Part shown: piece after piece, positions 37,346 to 46,063 of the stretch
Position numbering within the stretch: position 1 is the first letter of the stretch
Layout of the letters: each line of letters opens with the position of its first letter
Origin: Trabulsiella guamensis ATCC 49490
Lineage (GTDB): Bacteria > Pseudomonadota > Gammaproteobacteria > Enterobacterales > Enterobacteriaceae
Reading direction: 5' to 3'
Length of the DNA stretch: 55,668 nucleotides
Assembly (NCBI RefSeq): GCF_000734965.1
Contig: NZ_JMTB01000028.1
Coordinates: 1-55,668 of the forward strand
Translations under genes and position numbers: made by a program
The notes under the pieces: generated by a model
Seen by the model: only the letters and a program-made list of their open reading frames with translations
Databases searched by the model: none
What the model was told of the DNA's origin: nothing

Positions 37346-37896
37346 GCCGTCGGTTTCAGCAGCGTGTTACCGGTTTTATGCCCGGCAAGATACTGATGCT
37401 GGAAAATACACATCCGAATGGTGTTGCGGTATTCACCATTGATAAAGAACTCATGGATGAGTTCTCCTTCCACCATAAAGCCCAGTTTGCGGTAGATGTG
37501 AATGGCTTTCTCGTTTTCTTTATCGACGATTAAATAGAGCTTATAGAGATTCAGAACGGTAAAACCGTAGTCCATCGCCAGCTTCGCCGCTCTCGACGCC
37601 AGCCCTTTGCCCTGGTATTCCGGGGAGATGATAATCTGAAATTCGGCGCGGCGGTGAACGTGGTTGATTTCAACCAGTTCAACCAGACCGGCGTTCTCAC
37701 CATTGCACTCCACCACGAACCGACGTTCGCTCTGATCGTGAATGTGTTTATCGTACAGGTCGGAGAGTTCAACGAAGGCTTCATATGGCTCTTCAAACCA
37801 GTAGCGCATGACGCTGGCGTTGTTGTCGAGTTGATGAACAAAGCGCAGGTCTTCGCGCTCAAGCGGGCGTAGCTTGATAGTCCAGGCGTCAGCCAT
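37339..37896 (-). CDS. speG: Spermidine N1-acetyltransferase SpeG
   Basis: A GNAT-fold enzyme of 185 aa (E. coli 186) that acetylates spermidine and spermine with acetyl-CoA, preventing polyamine toxicity. Acetyl-CoA site shows [44 protein letters not shown] is the C-terminal GNAT motif. Along with mdtJI it gives the window two polyamine-detoxifying systems. Confidence 0.96.
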   Translation of the reverse strand: MADAWTIKLRPLEREDLRFVHQLDNNASVMRYWFEEPYEAFVELSDLYDKHIHDQSERRFVVECNGENAGLVELVEINHVHRRAEFQIIISPEYQGKGLASRAAKLAMDYGFTVLNLYKLYLIVDKENEKAIHIYRKLGFMVEGELIHEFFINGEYRNTIRMCIFQHQYLAGHKTGNTLLKPTAQ

Positions 37897-37925
37897 GAAA
37901 AATCCTTACTGTGACAACGAGTGAA

Positions 37926-37950
37926 AAGGGTGCCAGCAAGTGGGCACCCG
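37926..37950 (-). terminator. Terminator of ynfB
   Basis: Minus strand: GGGTGCCCACTTGCTGGCACCC stem then TTTTCACT. It lies 7 bp after the ynfB stop. Confidence 0.6.
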
Positions 37951-37956
37951 TCGGGA

Positions 37957-38298
37957 TTATGGGTTGATGGCGCGGCCGGTTGAACGATCAAGGCAGCGAA
38001 GGGTATTTGGCTCCCAGTAAGCATTCAGGTTAGCGCTCTGTTCGCATTTGTCGCGGGCGTCAAATGCCACGTCTGCTTTATCAAACTCTTTTTCAGCGCG
38101 TTTGTTCACTTTCTGACGTAACGAACGGGTGTCGTTCCACTGTTCTTTTTGCATCGCCGCTTCCTGACGGCTCAGCGCACTGTCACCGGATTCAATAACC
38201 AGTTTGCTGGTTTCGGCAAAAGAGGAAGTCGTGTACCCGAGAGCACCCAGCGTCAGCATTGCCGCGAGGCACAGGCGTTTGCTAAGCGTAATTTTCAT
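37957..38298 (-). CDS. ynfB: Periplasmic UPF0482 protein YnfB
   Basis: A 113-aa secreted protein, the E. coli length. Signal peptide [21 protein letters not shown]..., mature segment [48 protein letters not shown], and C-terminal [22 protein letters not shown]. Two cysteines (DKCEQ, LRCLD) may form a disulphide. Function unknown. Transcribed upstream of and in the same direction as speG. Confidence 0.92.
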   Translation of the reverse strand: MKITLSKRLCLAAMLTLGALGYTTSSFAETSKLVIESGDSALSRQEAAMQKEQWNDTRSLRQKVNKRAEKEFDKADVAFDARDKCEQSANLNAYWEPNTLRCLDRSTGRAINP

Positions 38299-38521
38299 TG
38301 CGGTTTCCTTTGGTGATGAATGCGGTTAATCCCTGTGCAAAGTTTACAACATTCTTGCCAGAAAACGCATTGATTAATGTCAGATGGCGCAGGAGCAGGC
38401 GCGGCAGAGAAACTGAAAAATAATCCTGGATGATGTCATTTTTGTGATCAATATACTTGTATGGTAGCAGCCAAATGCATAAAGTTTCGGCATTAACCGC
38501 TGAGATGTAAGGATCGAAAAA

Positions 38522-39736
38522 ATGAAAATCGTTGGTGCTGATGTTTTTGTCACCTGCCCGGGGCGTAATTTTGTCACGCTGAAGATCACCACCGAGGATG
38601 GCATTGTCGGACTGGGTGATGCCACCCTGAATGGGCGCGAGCTGTCGGTCGCGTCATATCTCAAAGATCACCTCTGCCCGCAACTGATTGGCCGCGATGC
38701 GCAGCGCATCGAAGATATCTGGCAGTTCTTTTATAAAGGCGCGTACTGGCGCCGCGGACCGGTCACCATGTCCGCTATCTCGGCAATTGACATGGCGCTA
38801 TGGGACATCAAAGCGAAAGCTGCCAACATGCCGCTTTACCAGTTGCTGGGCGGGGCTTCGCGCGATGGCGTGATGGTCTATTGCCATACCACTGGTCATA
38901 CCATCAACGACGTGCTGGAAGATTACGCACGTCATAAGGAAATGGGTTTTAAAGCTATTCGCGTGCAATGCGGCATTCCGGGCATGAAAACCACCTACGG
39001 CATGGCGAAAGGGAAAGGGCTGGCATACGAACCGGCAACCAAAGGCGCCTGGCCGGACGAACAACTGTGGTCAACCGAAAAATACCTCGATTTCACGCCG
39101 AAACTGTTCGAAGCCGTACGTGAAAAATTTGGCTTCCACGAGCATTTGCTCCATGACATGCATCACCGCCTGACGCCGATTGAAGCGGCCCGTTTTGGTA
39201 AGAGCATTGAGGATTACCGCCTGTTCTGGATGGAAGATCCGACCCCGGCGGAAAATCAGGAAAGCTTCCGTTTGATTCGCCAGCATACTGTGACGCCAGT
39301 TGCTGTCGGGGAAGTGTTCAACAGCATCTGGGATTGCAAACAGCTTATCGAAGAGCAACTGATTGATTACATTCGCACCACGCTGACTCATGCAGGTGGA
39401 ATCACCGGTATGCGCCGCATTGCTGATTTTGCCTCACTGTACCAGGTGCGTACAGGCGCGCATGGTCCTTCCGATCTGTCGCCGGTTTGCATGGCCGCTG
39501 CGCTCCATTTCGATCTGTGGGTGCCGAACTTTGGCGTCCAGGAATATATGGGCTATTCCGAACAGATGCTGGAAGTCTTCCCGCACAACTGGACTTTCGA
39601 AGATGGCTATATGCATCCGGGCAATAAGCCGGGCATCGGCATCGATTTCGATGAAAAACTCGCTGCGAAATATCCCTACGAACCCGCCTGTCTGCCCGTT
39701 GCGCGTCTTGAAGACGGCACGTTGTGGAACTGGTAA
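38522..39736 (+). CDS. rspA: D-mannonate dehydratase RspA (ManD family)
   Basis: An enolase-superfamily enzyme converting D-mannonate to 2-keto-3-deoxygluconate. The 404 aa equal E. coli RspA. Magnesium ligands are Asp212 (LLHDMHH), Glu238 (FWMEDPTP) and Glu264 (VAVGEVFNS). N-terminal capping domain [20 protein letters not shown]. In E. coli rspA is paired with rspB; here rspB is absent and a uxaC-like gene follows after 13 bp. Confidence 0.96.
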   Translation: MKIVGADVFVTCPGRNFVTLKITTEDGIVGLGDATLNGRELSVASYLKDHLCPQLIGRDAQRIEDIWQFFYKGAYWRRGPVTMSAISAIDMALWDIKAKAANMPLYQLLGGASRDGVMVYCHTTGHTINDVLEDYARHKEMGFKAIRVQCGIPGMKTTYGMAKGKGLAYEPATKGAWPDEQLWSTEKYLDFTPKLFEAVREKFGFHEHLLHDMHHRLTPIEAARFGKSIEDYRLFWMEDPTPAENQESFRLIRQHTVTPVAVGEVFNSIWDCKQLIEEQLIDYIRTTLTHAGGITGMRRIADFASLYQVRTGAHGPSDLSPVCMAAALHFDLWVPNFGVQEYMGYSEQMLEVFPHNWTFEDGYMHPGNKPGIGIDFDEKLAAKYPYEPACLPVARLEDGTLWNW

Positions 39737-39749
39737 ACCGGAGACGATC

Positions 39750-41156
39750 ATGAGCTTTATTAACGACAGCTTTATGATTAATAACCCGCCAGGTGTGAAA
39801 CTGTATTGCGATATCGCGCGGACATTGCCGATTATCGATTTCCATTGTCACCTGGATGCGAAAGAGATTTACGAGAATAACGCCTTTGACCATATTACCC
39901 GGCTCTGGCTGGCGGGCGATCATTATAAATGGCGCGCGATGCGCGCCAATGGAATCAGTGAAGATTTCATTACCGGCAATGCCAGTGCGGAAGAAAAATT
40001 CCGCGCATGGGCGGAAACGGTTGAAGCCTGCTTTGGTAATCCGCTTTATCACTGGACGCATCTGGAACTGAAATTTTATTTCGGCATCGACCAGACGCTG
40101 AACCGGAATAACTGGCGCGAGATCATGGCGCAATGTAATCGCCAGTTAGCAGGGGAGGATTTTAAACCAAGAGGCTTAATTACCCGCTCAAATGTAGAAG
40201 TGATTTGTACCACCGATTCCCCGCTGGATTCGCTGGAATATCACCGTCTGTTACGTGATGACGCATCATTCCCGGTGAAAGTCCTGCCGACATTCCGCCC
40301 GGACGATGTATTCGAAAACGATCCGCAGCGCTTTGGTCAGTTTATTGAAAAATTAAGCGCCATGACCGGGGTAAATATTACTTCACTGGCGGATTTCAGC
40401 CAGGCGATAGAAAAACGCATTGACTGGTTTCATGAATCCGGTTGTCGCATTTCCGATCACGGGCCGCTGGCGATGGGCTTTCAGGAGGCTGAACCCGGGG
40501 AAGCTGAACGCCTGTTTACCCGCAAACGGTCAGGTGAAGCGCTCGCGCCAGCGGAACAGAATGTCTTCACCAGCGCTGTGTTCCTGATGCTTGCCCGCCA
40601 TTACAAAGCGCGAAAATGGGCGATGCAAATTCATTTTGGTGCCATTCGTAATAATAACAGCCGGATGCTACAGGCAGTCGGTATTAATAGCGGGTTCGAC
40701 TCCATTAATGATCAAACAGATCTGGCGGCGAATCTGAATCAATTTATGGATGCACTGGCGAAACGCAACGAGTTACCTAAGACCATTCTGTATAACTTAA
40801 ACGCCAGCTATAACGATGTGGTTGCCTCGACCATCGCGAATTTTCAGTCTGCGGAAGAGGGCGTGAAATCACCTATTCAGTTTGGCTCGGGGTGGTGGTT
40901 TAACGATACGCGTCGTGGAATGGAGAACCAGTTAAATACCCTGGCCGATCAAGGCTTGCTGATGAACTTCATCGGAATGCTGACGGATTCCCGCAGTCTT
41001 ATTTCCTACACCCGTCATGATTATTTCCGCAGAATATTATGCAACCTGATCGGCGGCTGGGTCGCCCGCGGTGAAATTCCTGACGACCGGGAGATATTAA
41101 CCCGGATGATAAAAAATATTTGTCACGATAATGCCAGTCATTACTTTAACTTTTAA
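39750..41156 (+). CDS. Uronate isomerase paralogue (UxaC-like)
   Basis: An amidohydrolase-superfamily isomerase that converts D-glucuronate to D-fructuronate (or galacturonate to tagaturonate). 468 aa, near E. coli UxaC (470). Motifs include IIDFHCHLDAKEI (metal HxH), WLAGDHYKWRAMRANG, the HWTHLELKFYFGI stretch, FGAIRNNN and GMLTDSRSLISYTRHDYFRRIL. The start 39750 follows GGAGACGATC; the open frame upstream lies inside rspA in another frame. Second gene of the hexuronate cluster. E. coli has uxaC only elsewhere. Confidence 0.93.
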   Translation: MSFINDSFMINNPPGVKLYCDIARTLPIIDFHCHLDAKEIYENNAFDHITRLWLAGDHYKWRAMRANGISEDFITGNASAEEKFRAWAETVEACFGNPLYHWTHLELKFYFGIDQTLNRNNWREIMAQCNRQLAGEDFKPRGLITRSNVEVICTTDSPLDSLEYHRLLRDDASFPVKVLPTFRPDDVFENDPQRFGQFIEKLSAMTGVNITSLADFSQAIEKRIDWFHESGCRISDHGPLAMGFQEAEPGEAERLFTRKRSGEALAPAEQNVFTSAVFLMLARHYKARKWAMQIHFGAIRNNNSRMLQAVGINSGFDSINDQTDLAANLNQFMDALAKRNELPKTILYNLNASYNDVVASTIANFQSAEEGVKSPIQFGSGWWFNDTRRGMENQLNTLADQGLLMNFIGMLTDSRSLISYTRHDYFRRILCNLIGGWVARGEIPDDREILTRMIKNICHDNASHYFNF

Positions 41157-41183
41157 CCTCTTATCCGATGGGGTAGAACAACT

Positions 41184-42728
41184 ATGTCCCGTACAAACAG
41201 AAAAATCACCATTCCGGTCAGTATCGGTTATGGGCTGACAGACATAATGGGCGGCGGCGCATTTACGGTCATTGGCGCCTGGCTGTTATATTTTTATACG
41301 ACCTTTGTTGGTCTTTCTCCGGTTGAAGCGGCATCTATTGTGGCAATTGCACGTATCGTCGATGCCATTGTCAGCCTGTTTATGGGCAGCTTTACCGACC
41401 ATTTCTATAAAAACTATCTGGGTAAAAAATTCGGCCGCCGTCGTTTCTTTCTGTTGATCGGCGCGCCGTTGATGCTGGTCTACGCTTTGCTGTGGGTGGA
41501 AGGGATGAACTATGCCTTTTACCTTGCGGTCTACCTGGCGTTTGAAATCATCGCCGCGATGGTATTGATCCCATGGGAAACGCTGCCGTCAGAGATGACC
41601 CGTGATTTCAACTCGCGGACCAAACTTTCCACCTGCCGCATGTTCCTGTCTGCGTCCGGCACTTTTCTGGCGACCTTTATTCCAGGGCTGCTCATTAATT
41701 ACTTTGGCGAGCACAACGCTAACGCCTATCTGATCAACGGGATCGTGTTTGCCGTGCTGTTCATGCTCTGCGTACTGGTTTCCTGGAAAGTCACCTGGGA
41801 GCGCGAATTAACGCCGGAAATGAAAGCGGAGCTGGAAACCACGCGCACCGCCCGTTCGCTGAACGAAAAACTGGTCGCATTTGGCGGATTGTTTAAAGAG
41901 TACGCCTCGACGCTGAAAGTCAGAGCGTTCAGGAAACATCTGGCTATCTACCTGTTCTCATTCACCGCAAAAGACGTTTATAACACGGTCTTCGTTTTCT
42001 TCTGTGTGTACTGTCTGAACGTCTCGTCGTCGCTTGCCGGTACGCTGCTGTCGATGAGTATCGTTGGTTTACCTGTCACACTCGCGGCAGGGGTCGCCAT
42101 TATCAAATATGGCCCGTCACGGCTCTACATCTTTGCCTACAGCCTGATGATGCTGTGCCTGGGGGGATTCTTCCTGGTTTACCAGTTCCCGACAGACAAT
42201 AAAGTCGTGCTGCTGGTGATCCTCGCCGGGGTCTACCAGGTCGGTCGTTGCGTGCTGGAATTTACCCCGTGGAACGTTTTCCCGTTCATTCCTGATATTG
42301 ATGAAATGATCACCCGCCAGCGCCGTGAAGGGCTGTTCGCGGCTGTGATGACCTTCTCCCGGAAAACCACCGTCGCTATCGCCACGTTCATTGTTGGTCT
42401 GCTGTTGCAAAGCGGCGGTTTTGTGAAAGGCAGCCAGGTGCAACCACAGGAAGCCATTAACACCATCGCCATGCTGTTGTTTATTGGTACGGCAGGCCTG
42501 TTGTTGATTGCTCTCTGGCAGGCATTGACCTTCCATCTGAACAAACGGACTCACAAGATTTTTGTCGATGAAGTGGAACGTCTTAAAGCGCATGGCCTGA
42601 AATCCGACGTTACCGCCGAAACACGCCATATCGTTGAGGATTTAACCGGCTACAACTACGACAAACTGTGGTACAGCGACGCGGTAAAGGCAGGTGCGGA
42701 GGTTAAGCAGGCATCCACACTGAGCTGA
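41184..42728 (+). CDS. GPH-family sugar:cation symporter
   Basis: A 514-aa, 12-helix transporter of the glycoside-pentoside-hexuronide:cation symporter family. Evidence: SIGYGLTDIMGGGAFTVIGAWLL in helix 1, IARIVDAIVSLFMGSFTDH (the substrate/cation-binding segment of helix 2), FGRRRFFLLIGAPLML (loop 2-3), and DEMITRQRREGLFAAVMTF. Placement between a uronate isomerase and a fructuronate-type reductase suggests hexuronate or glucuronide uptake. It starts 28 bp after the isomerase gene, so it is in the same operon. Confidence 0.88.
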   Translation: MSRTNRKITIPVSIGYGLTDIMGGGAFTVIGAWLLYFYTTFVGLSPVEAASIVAIARIVDAIVSLFMGSFTDHFYKNYLGKKFGRRRFFLLIGAPLMLVYALLWVEGMNYAFYLAVYLAFEIIAAMVLIPWETLPSEMTRDFNSRTKLSTCRMFLSASGTFLATFIPGLLINYFGEHNANAYLINGIVFAVLFMLCVLVSWKVTWERELTPEMKAELETTRTARSLNEKLVAFGGLFKEYASTLKVRAFRKHLAIYLFSFTAKDVYNTVFVFFCVYCLNVSSSLAGTLLSMSIVGLPVTLAAGVAIIKYGPSRLYIFAYSLMMLCLGGFFLVYQFPTDNKVVLLVILAGVYQVGRCVLEFTPWNVFPFIPDIDEMITRQRREGLFAAVMTFSRKTTVAIATFIVGLLLQSGGFVKGSQVQPQEAINTIAMLLFIGTAGLLLIALWQALTFHLNKRTHKIFVDEVERLKAHGLKSDVTAETRHIVEDLTGYNYDKLWYSDAVKAGAEVKQASTLS

Positions 42729-42894
42729 ACCGGTCATTAATTACTGGATTGCCAGATGTACAGGGGGTATTGATGTCACACAACTTTGAAATGATGTTAT
42801 ACCACTTGCCGATAAGTTAACGTAAGTCAAAACACTGACGGCAACACGCGTTAATCTGGTATGGCAACCCGTTTTCTACACTGTGAGTATTAAA

Positions 42895-44354
42895 ATGCAA
42901 AACACGTTACTGACGGCTAAGGCAACACTTCCTGGCTACGATCGCAATAAACTGGTGCCGCGCATTGTGCATCTTGGTTTTGGCGCTTTTCATCGCGCGC
43001 ATCAGGCAGTCTATGCAGATATTCTGGCAGCAGAACATGGCAGTGACTGGGGGTATACCGAAGTGAATCTGATTGGCGGTGAGCAGCAGATTGCCGACCT
43101 CAATCATCAGGATAAACTCTATACCGTGGCGGAGATGTCTGCCGATGCCTGGACCGCCCGCGTCGTGGGCGTGGTGAAACAGGCGCTGCATGCTCAAGTT
43201 GATGGTCTGGAAACTGTGCTGGAGGCAATGTGCGAGCCGCAGGTGGCGATCATTTCTCTGACCATTACCGAAAAAGGGTACTGCCATTCACCGGCGACCG
43301 GGGAACTGATGCTCGACACCCGTTAATTGCTGCCGACCTGCAAAACCCGCATCAGCCAAAATCAGCACCGGGGGTGGTTGTGGAAGCGCTGGCGCGGCGT
43401 AAAGCGGCGGGCCTTCCGGCGTTTAGCGTGATGTCCTGCGACAACATGCCGGAAAACGGCCATGTAATGCGTAATGTGGTTTGCGCATATGCCCGCGCCG
43501 TTGATAACGATCTCGCGACGTGGATCGAGAAAAACGTCACGTTTCCGTCCACCATGGTTGACCGTATCGTTCCGGCTGTTACCGCCGACACACTCGACAA
43601 AATCGAGCATATCACCGGCGTTCGCGATCCGGCCGGTGTGGCCTGTGAACCGTTCCGCCAGTGGGTTATTGAAGATAATTTCGTGGCTGGGCGTCCGGCA
43701 TGGGAAAAAGCTGGTGCTGAGCTGGTGAAAGATGTTATCCCGTTCGAAGAGATGAAACTGCGCATGCTGAACGGCAGCCACTCTTTCCTCGCGTATCTCG
43801 GGTATCTGGCGGGTTATCAACACATCAATGATTGCATGGAAGATGAAAACTACCGTCATGCCGCCCATACCCTGATGCTGAAAGAGCAGGCGCCGACGCT
43901 GAAAGTGAAGGGCGTTGATCTCGCGCACTATGCAGATCTCTTGATCGAACGCTACAGCAACCCGGCGCTGCGTCACCGTACCTGGCAGATTGCGATGGAC
44001 GGCAGCCAGAAATTGCCGCAGCGTATGCTGGATTCCGTACGCTGGCACCTTGCTCATCAGAGCAGTTTTGACTTACTGGCGCTCGGCGTGGCGGGCTGGA
44101 TGCGTTACGTCGGCGGCGTGGACGAACAAGGGAATGCCATTGAAGTGTGCGATCCGCTACTGCCGGTGATCCAACAAGCGGTGAAACAGAGTCAGGAAGG
44201 GGAAGCGCGCGTTCAGACGTTGCTCGGTATCGAGGCTATCTTCGGTAAAGAACTGCCGCTGGAAAGCAACTTCGTCAAAACCGTCACCTCGGCTTATTTG
44301 TTGCTGCTGAAAAACGGCGCAAAAGCGACGGTGGCGCAGTTCGCAGGACGCTAA
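42895..44354 (+). pseudogene. ydfI: D-fructuronate-type oxidoreductase YdfI, frameshifted
   Basis: A long-chain mannitol/fructuronate dehydrogenase (PSLDR family) that would reduce fructuronate to mannonate. ATG 42895 begins [20 protein letters not shown], matching E. coli YdfI, and the frame matches to [10 protein letters not shown], then hits a stop at 43326. The remainder ([20 protein letters not shown] ... to 44354) is in another frame and includes the catalytic [16 protein letters not shown] segment. Adding one C after 43316 (GAC-CAC-CCG instead of GACACCCG) restores a continuous frame of 486 aa, as in E. coli. If real, the pathway step may be lost here or supplied by UxuB elsewhere. Confidence 0.87.
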
Positions 44355-44366
44355 GCGTCAGCCATC

Positions 44367-44399
44367 AAAAACCCCCTCAACGAGGGGGTTTGTTTTTTT
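44367..44399. terminator. Bidirectional terminator, ydfI / rspR
   Basis: AAAACCCCCTC, AA loop, GAGGGGGTTT followed by TGTTTTTTT on the plus strand, and AAAA-flanked on the minus strand. Lies between ydfI and the convergent rspR. Confidence 0.82.
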
Positions 44400-45084
44400 A
44401 CTCTTCGCTAAACCAGTCGCTGTTTTCTTGTTTTATCAACAACACTGATTCGCTGATTTCATGCAGATGCAATGCCATGGCATTTTCTACGGCGTCAGCA
44501 TCGCGCTTTTCCAGCGCAGCGAAAATATCATGATGCTGGCGCAGTAGCATTTCCGGCGAGGAGATGTGGTCCAGACTCATGTAGCGCACCCGGTCAATAG
44601 TGGCCTTAATGTTTTCGATGGTATCCCACGCCAGCTTGCAGTCGGCAATGGCTGACAGCGTCTGATGAAATTCATCATCGAGCTGGAAAAAATCGTTGAT
44701 CTGATGGCGATCAATAGCGATGCGCTGCTGCTGCAGGTTTTTCTCCAGTTGGTAACACTGGGCATCGTCAATCATCCCGGCTGCGCGGCGCACGACAGCA
44801 CGCTCAATCGCCTGACGGACAAAACAGCCGTTACGGACCTGGGAGAGGGAGATTTTATTGACGTAGCTGCCGCGCTGGGGGCGGATCTGAATCAGGCCGT
44901 TTTCAGCCAGTTTGATAAACGCTTCCCGCACCGGCTGGCGCGACACATCAAAGCGCACGGAGACGTCCTTTTCTGACAATGGCGTTCCTGGCGGGATCAG
45001 ACAATGCACAATATCCCGACGCAAAATCCGGTAGATTTGCTGATTCACGGGCTGTGTTGGGTTCAGTTGCGTTTCGACGGCCAT
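44398..45084 (-). CDS. rspR: GntR/FadR-family regulator RspR
   Basis: A 228-aa regulator, the E. coli RspR (YdfH) length. N-terminal winged helix: [43 protein letters not shown]. The C-terminal FCD effector domain has metal-type histidines ([29 protein letters not shown]). In E. coli it represses rspAB; here it should govern the hexuronate cluster. Convergent with ydfI. Confidence 0.95.
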   Translation of the reverse strand: MAVETQLNPTQPVNQQIYRILRRDIVHCLIPPGTPLSEKDVSVRFDVSRQPVREAFIKLAENGLIQIRPQRGSYVNKISLSQVRNGCFVRQAIERAVVRRAAGMIDDAQCYQLEKNLQQQRIAIDRHQINDFFQLDDEFHQTLSAIADCKLAWDTIENIKATIDRVRYMSLDHISSPEMLLRQHHDIFAALEKRDADAVENAMALHLHEISESVLLIKQENSDWFSEE

Positions 45085-45173
45085 CGGCTCTACTTTCTGT
45101 AAATAACAGCGCTATTTTACGCTTAATTCATCATCACGCCCATACCCGGCGAGGCACCGGGCAGGGGATTCTA

Positions 45174-45920
45174 TCAGGAACGATGGACGTTCAGACCCGC
45201 GAAGGACTGGCTGACAGGCATCATTTCGACCGTGTTGATGTTGACATGTTTCGGCAGCGTCGCTACCCACCAGACGGTTTCCGTGACATCTTCAGCGGAG
45301 AGCGCCGTGGTGTTTTCGTAGGTTTTATCCGCTTTCGCGTCGTCGCCTTTGAAGCGTACGTTGGAGAATTCAGTCCCGCCCACGAGGCCCGGTTCAACAT
45401 CCGTCACGCGGATCGCTGTGCCGTGCAGGTCAGTACGCAGATTCAGGCTGAACTGGCGAACGAACGCTTTCGTCGCGCCATAGACGTTGCCACCCGCGTA
45501 CGGCCAACTACCGGCGGTCGAACCGATATTAATAATGTGACCGCGATTACGCGCCACCATGCCAGGCAGCACGGCGCGGGTCATATAGACCAGCCCTTTA
45601 TTGTTGGTGTCGATCATCGTTTCCCAGTCTTCCACGCTGGCCTTATGCGCAGGCTCCATGCCGAGCGCCAGACCAGCGTTATTCACCAGTACGTCGATAT
45701 CACGCCAGTCGGCGGGAAGGTTAGCGATCATCTCTTCAATGGCGGCGCGGTTGCGCACATCCAGCTGAACGGTCAGCACATTATCGCCCAGCGCCTCTTT
45801 TAATTCCTGCAAACGCTCCTGGCGACGGCCCGTGGCAATCACTTTATGCCCGTTAGCGACAAAACGACGAGTAATGCATTCACCAAAACCTGCAGTTGCT
45901 CCGGTTACCAGTACAATCAT
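45174..45920 (-). CDS. ydfG: NADP-dependent 3-hydroxy acid dehydrogenase YdfG
   Basis: An SDR that oxidises L-allo-threonine and other 3-hydroxy acids, and reduces malonic semialdehyde in the Rut pathway of E. coli. 248 aa, the E. coli length. TGATAGFGECITRRF nucleotide loop, NNAGLALG, and active-site YGATKAFVRQF. The start at 45920 (MIVLVTG) matches E. coli; 5 more codons upstream are open. Divergent from dcp. Confidence 0.96.
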   Translation of the reverse strand: MIVLVTGATAGFGECITRRFVANGHKVIATGRRQERLQELKEALGDNVLTVQLDVRNRAAIEEMIANLPADWRDIDVLVNNAGLALGMEPAHKASVEDWETMIDTNNKGLVYMTRAVLPGMVARNRGHIINIGSTAGSWPYAGGNVYGATKAFVRQFSLNLRTDLHGTAIRVTDVEPGLVGGTEFSNVRFKGDDAKADKTYENTTALSAEDVTETVWWVATLPKHVNINTVEMMPVSQSFAGLNVHRS

Positions 45921-46063
45921 CTCACTGTTCCTCAACGCTTTTTATGTCGTACTACCATAGCACGATCTGGCACTGCGGAAAAAGCGCGCGAGCGGCGAAA
46001 GCATTGCGGTTTTTGCAGGTGACGCCTACTCTGGGCAATGTACTGAAATTCCGGGAGAAGATA

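Noticed and set aside
39390..39749. 120 extra N-terminal residues for the uronate isomerase
   Set aside because: Lies in rspA in another frame; the RBS and homologue alignment both support 39750.
39402..40133. 243-aa minus-strand ORF over rspA and the isomerase
   Set aside because: Crosses two real genes in reverse and has no start signals.
44979..45803. 274-aa plus-strand ORF over rspR/ydfG
   Set aside because: Antisense shadow; Arg/His-rich composition typical of reversed GC-rich genes.
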